Shown piece by piece: positions 55,372 to 55,434 of a stretch of 55,434 bases of DNA. Where the stretch lies: contig NZ_QHJY01000183.1 of assembly GCF_003185805.1 (NCBI RefSeq), positions 1 through 55,434 of the forward strand. Direction: 5' to 3'. The notes beneath the pieces were generated by a model. The model had not been told where the DNA came from. It searched no databases and was given only the letters and a program-made list of their open reading frames with translations. A program made the translations under genes and the position numbers. Positions within the stretch are counted from its first letter, which is position 1. Every line of letters begins with the position of its first letter. This stretch comes from Caulobacter sp. D5. Its GTDB lineage: Bacteria; Pseudomonadota; Alphaproteobacteria; Caulobacterales; Caulobacteraceae.

Positions 55372-55434
55372 AACACCTCTCCCATAGGTGTTCAGACCGG
55401 GGACATCCGTGACAGGTGTTCGGAGACATCCGTG
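55372..55434. mobile_element. Possible end of an IS481-type insertion sequence
   Basis: Right after the stop of the unknown gene there is a palindrome AACACCT-CTCCCAT-AGGTGTT (55372-55392), then AGGTGTTCAGACCGGGGACA followed by TCCGTGAC (55386-55413), and a second similar unit AGGTGTTCGGAGACATCCGT (55414-55433). Repeated GACATCCGTG motifs of this kind are typical of IS481-family element ends, but the transposase would be outside the window. Confidence 0.45.

Overview
The window is GC-rich chromosomal DNA from an alphaproteobacterium, most likely Caulobacter or a close relative in the Caulobacteraceae. The case rests on the ChvI-ChvG-HprK-EIIA-HPr cluster, the ProX-type editing protein, the thioredoxin/TPR - LON-domain - Trm112 - UbiH neighbourhood, heavy use of GTG/TTG starts, and several families of intergenic palindromic repeats. 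I see no tRNA, rRNA, CRISPR array or complete transposon. Nearly all of the sequence is ordinary core or shell genome.

Layout. 1-431: the end of a DUF4166 protein. 614-5522: a tightly overlapping minus-strand operon (SRPBCC protein, NifU-like scaffold, YidD, ThrS, GT2 glycosyltransferase, methyltransferase); the last gene is interrupted by a single-base frameshift. 5587-7709: DinB protein and a two-subunit 3-oxoacid CoA-transferase. 7818-11164: a Kef-type potassium/proton antiporter with its quinone-reductase-like partner, then a DUF6065 protein. 11328-13755: acyltransferase, a divergent LacI-type regulator with a palindromic operator between them, and a small membrane protein. 13989-15701: a 570-residue protein of unknown function. 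15708-19069: divergent glmM and glmS, which together supply UDP-GlcNAc precursors. 19236-24659: Tat-exported metallophosphatase, aldo/keto reductase with divergent LysR regulator, and a TadG-like von Willebrand factor A protein with two inserted repeats. 24750-30295: 2OG/Fe(II) oxygenase, OmpA lipoprotein, a small secreted protein, ProX, a pepsin-like secreted protein, MAPEG protein and thioredoxin/TPR chaperone. 30346-35892: LON-domain protein, lipoprotein, Trm112, UbiH-type hydroxylase, Asd, RarD and a small unknown protein. 36010-40717: serine hydrolase, 2-hydroxyacid dehydrogenase, pyridoxal kinase and AhcY with a recognisable promoter and palindromic operator. 40906-46661: a 34-residue membrane peptide, AsmA-like protein, secreted protein with a TonB-box-like segment, CYTH-CHAD protein and BioB. 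46917-49670: large M16 peptidase. 49855-53381: HPr, EIIA, HprK, ChvG, ChvI. 53659-55365: a 568-residue unknown protein, followed at the window edge by what looks like the end of an IS481-type insertion sequence.

Functionally the most coherent system is the nitrogen-PTS/ChvGI block (49855-53381), in which a cell-envelope two-component system is translationally coupled to the kinase/phosphorylase that modifies HPr; rapZ, often found between hprK and the EIIA gene in this class, is absent. The most interesting less-described items are the TadG-like protein with FCCH-like repeats (22785-24659), the pepsin-like protein with two DTG motifs (27689-28855), the 570-residue protein at 13989-15701, the secreted protein at 26667-27011, the candidate operators at 12507-12522, 25703-25722 and 40785-40806, and the nested palindromic intergenic repeats that carry terminators.
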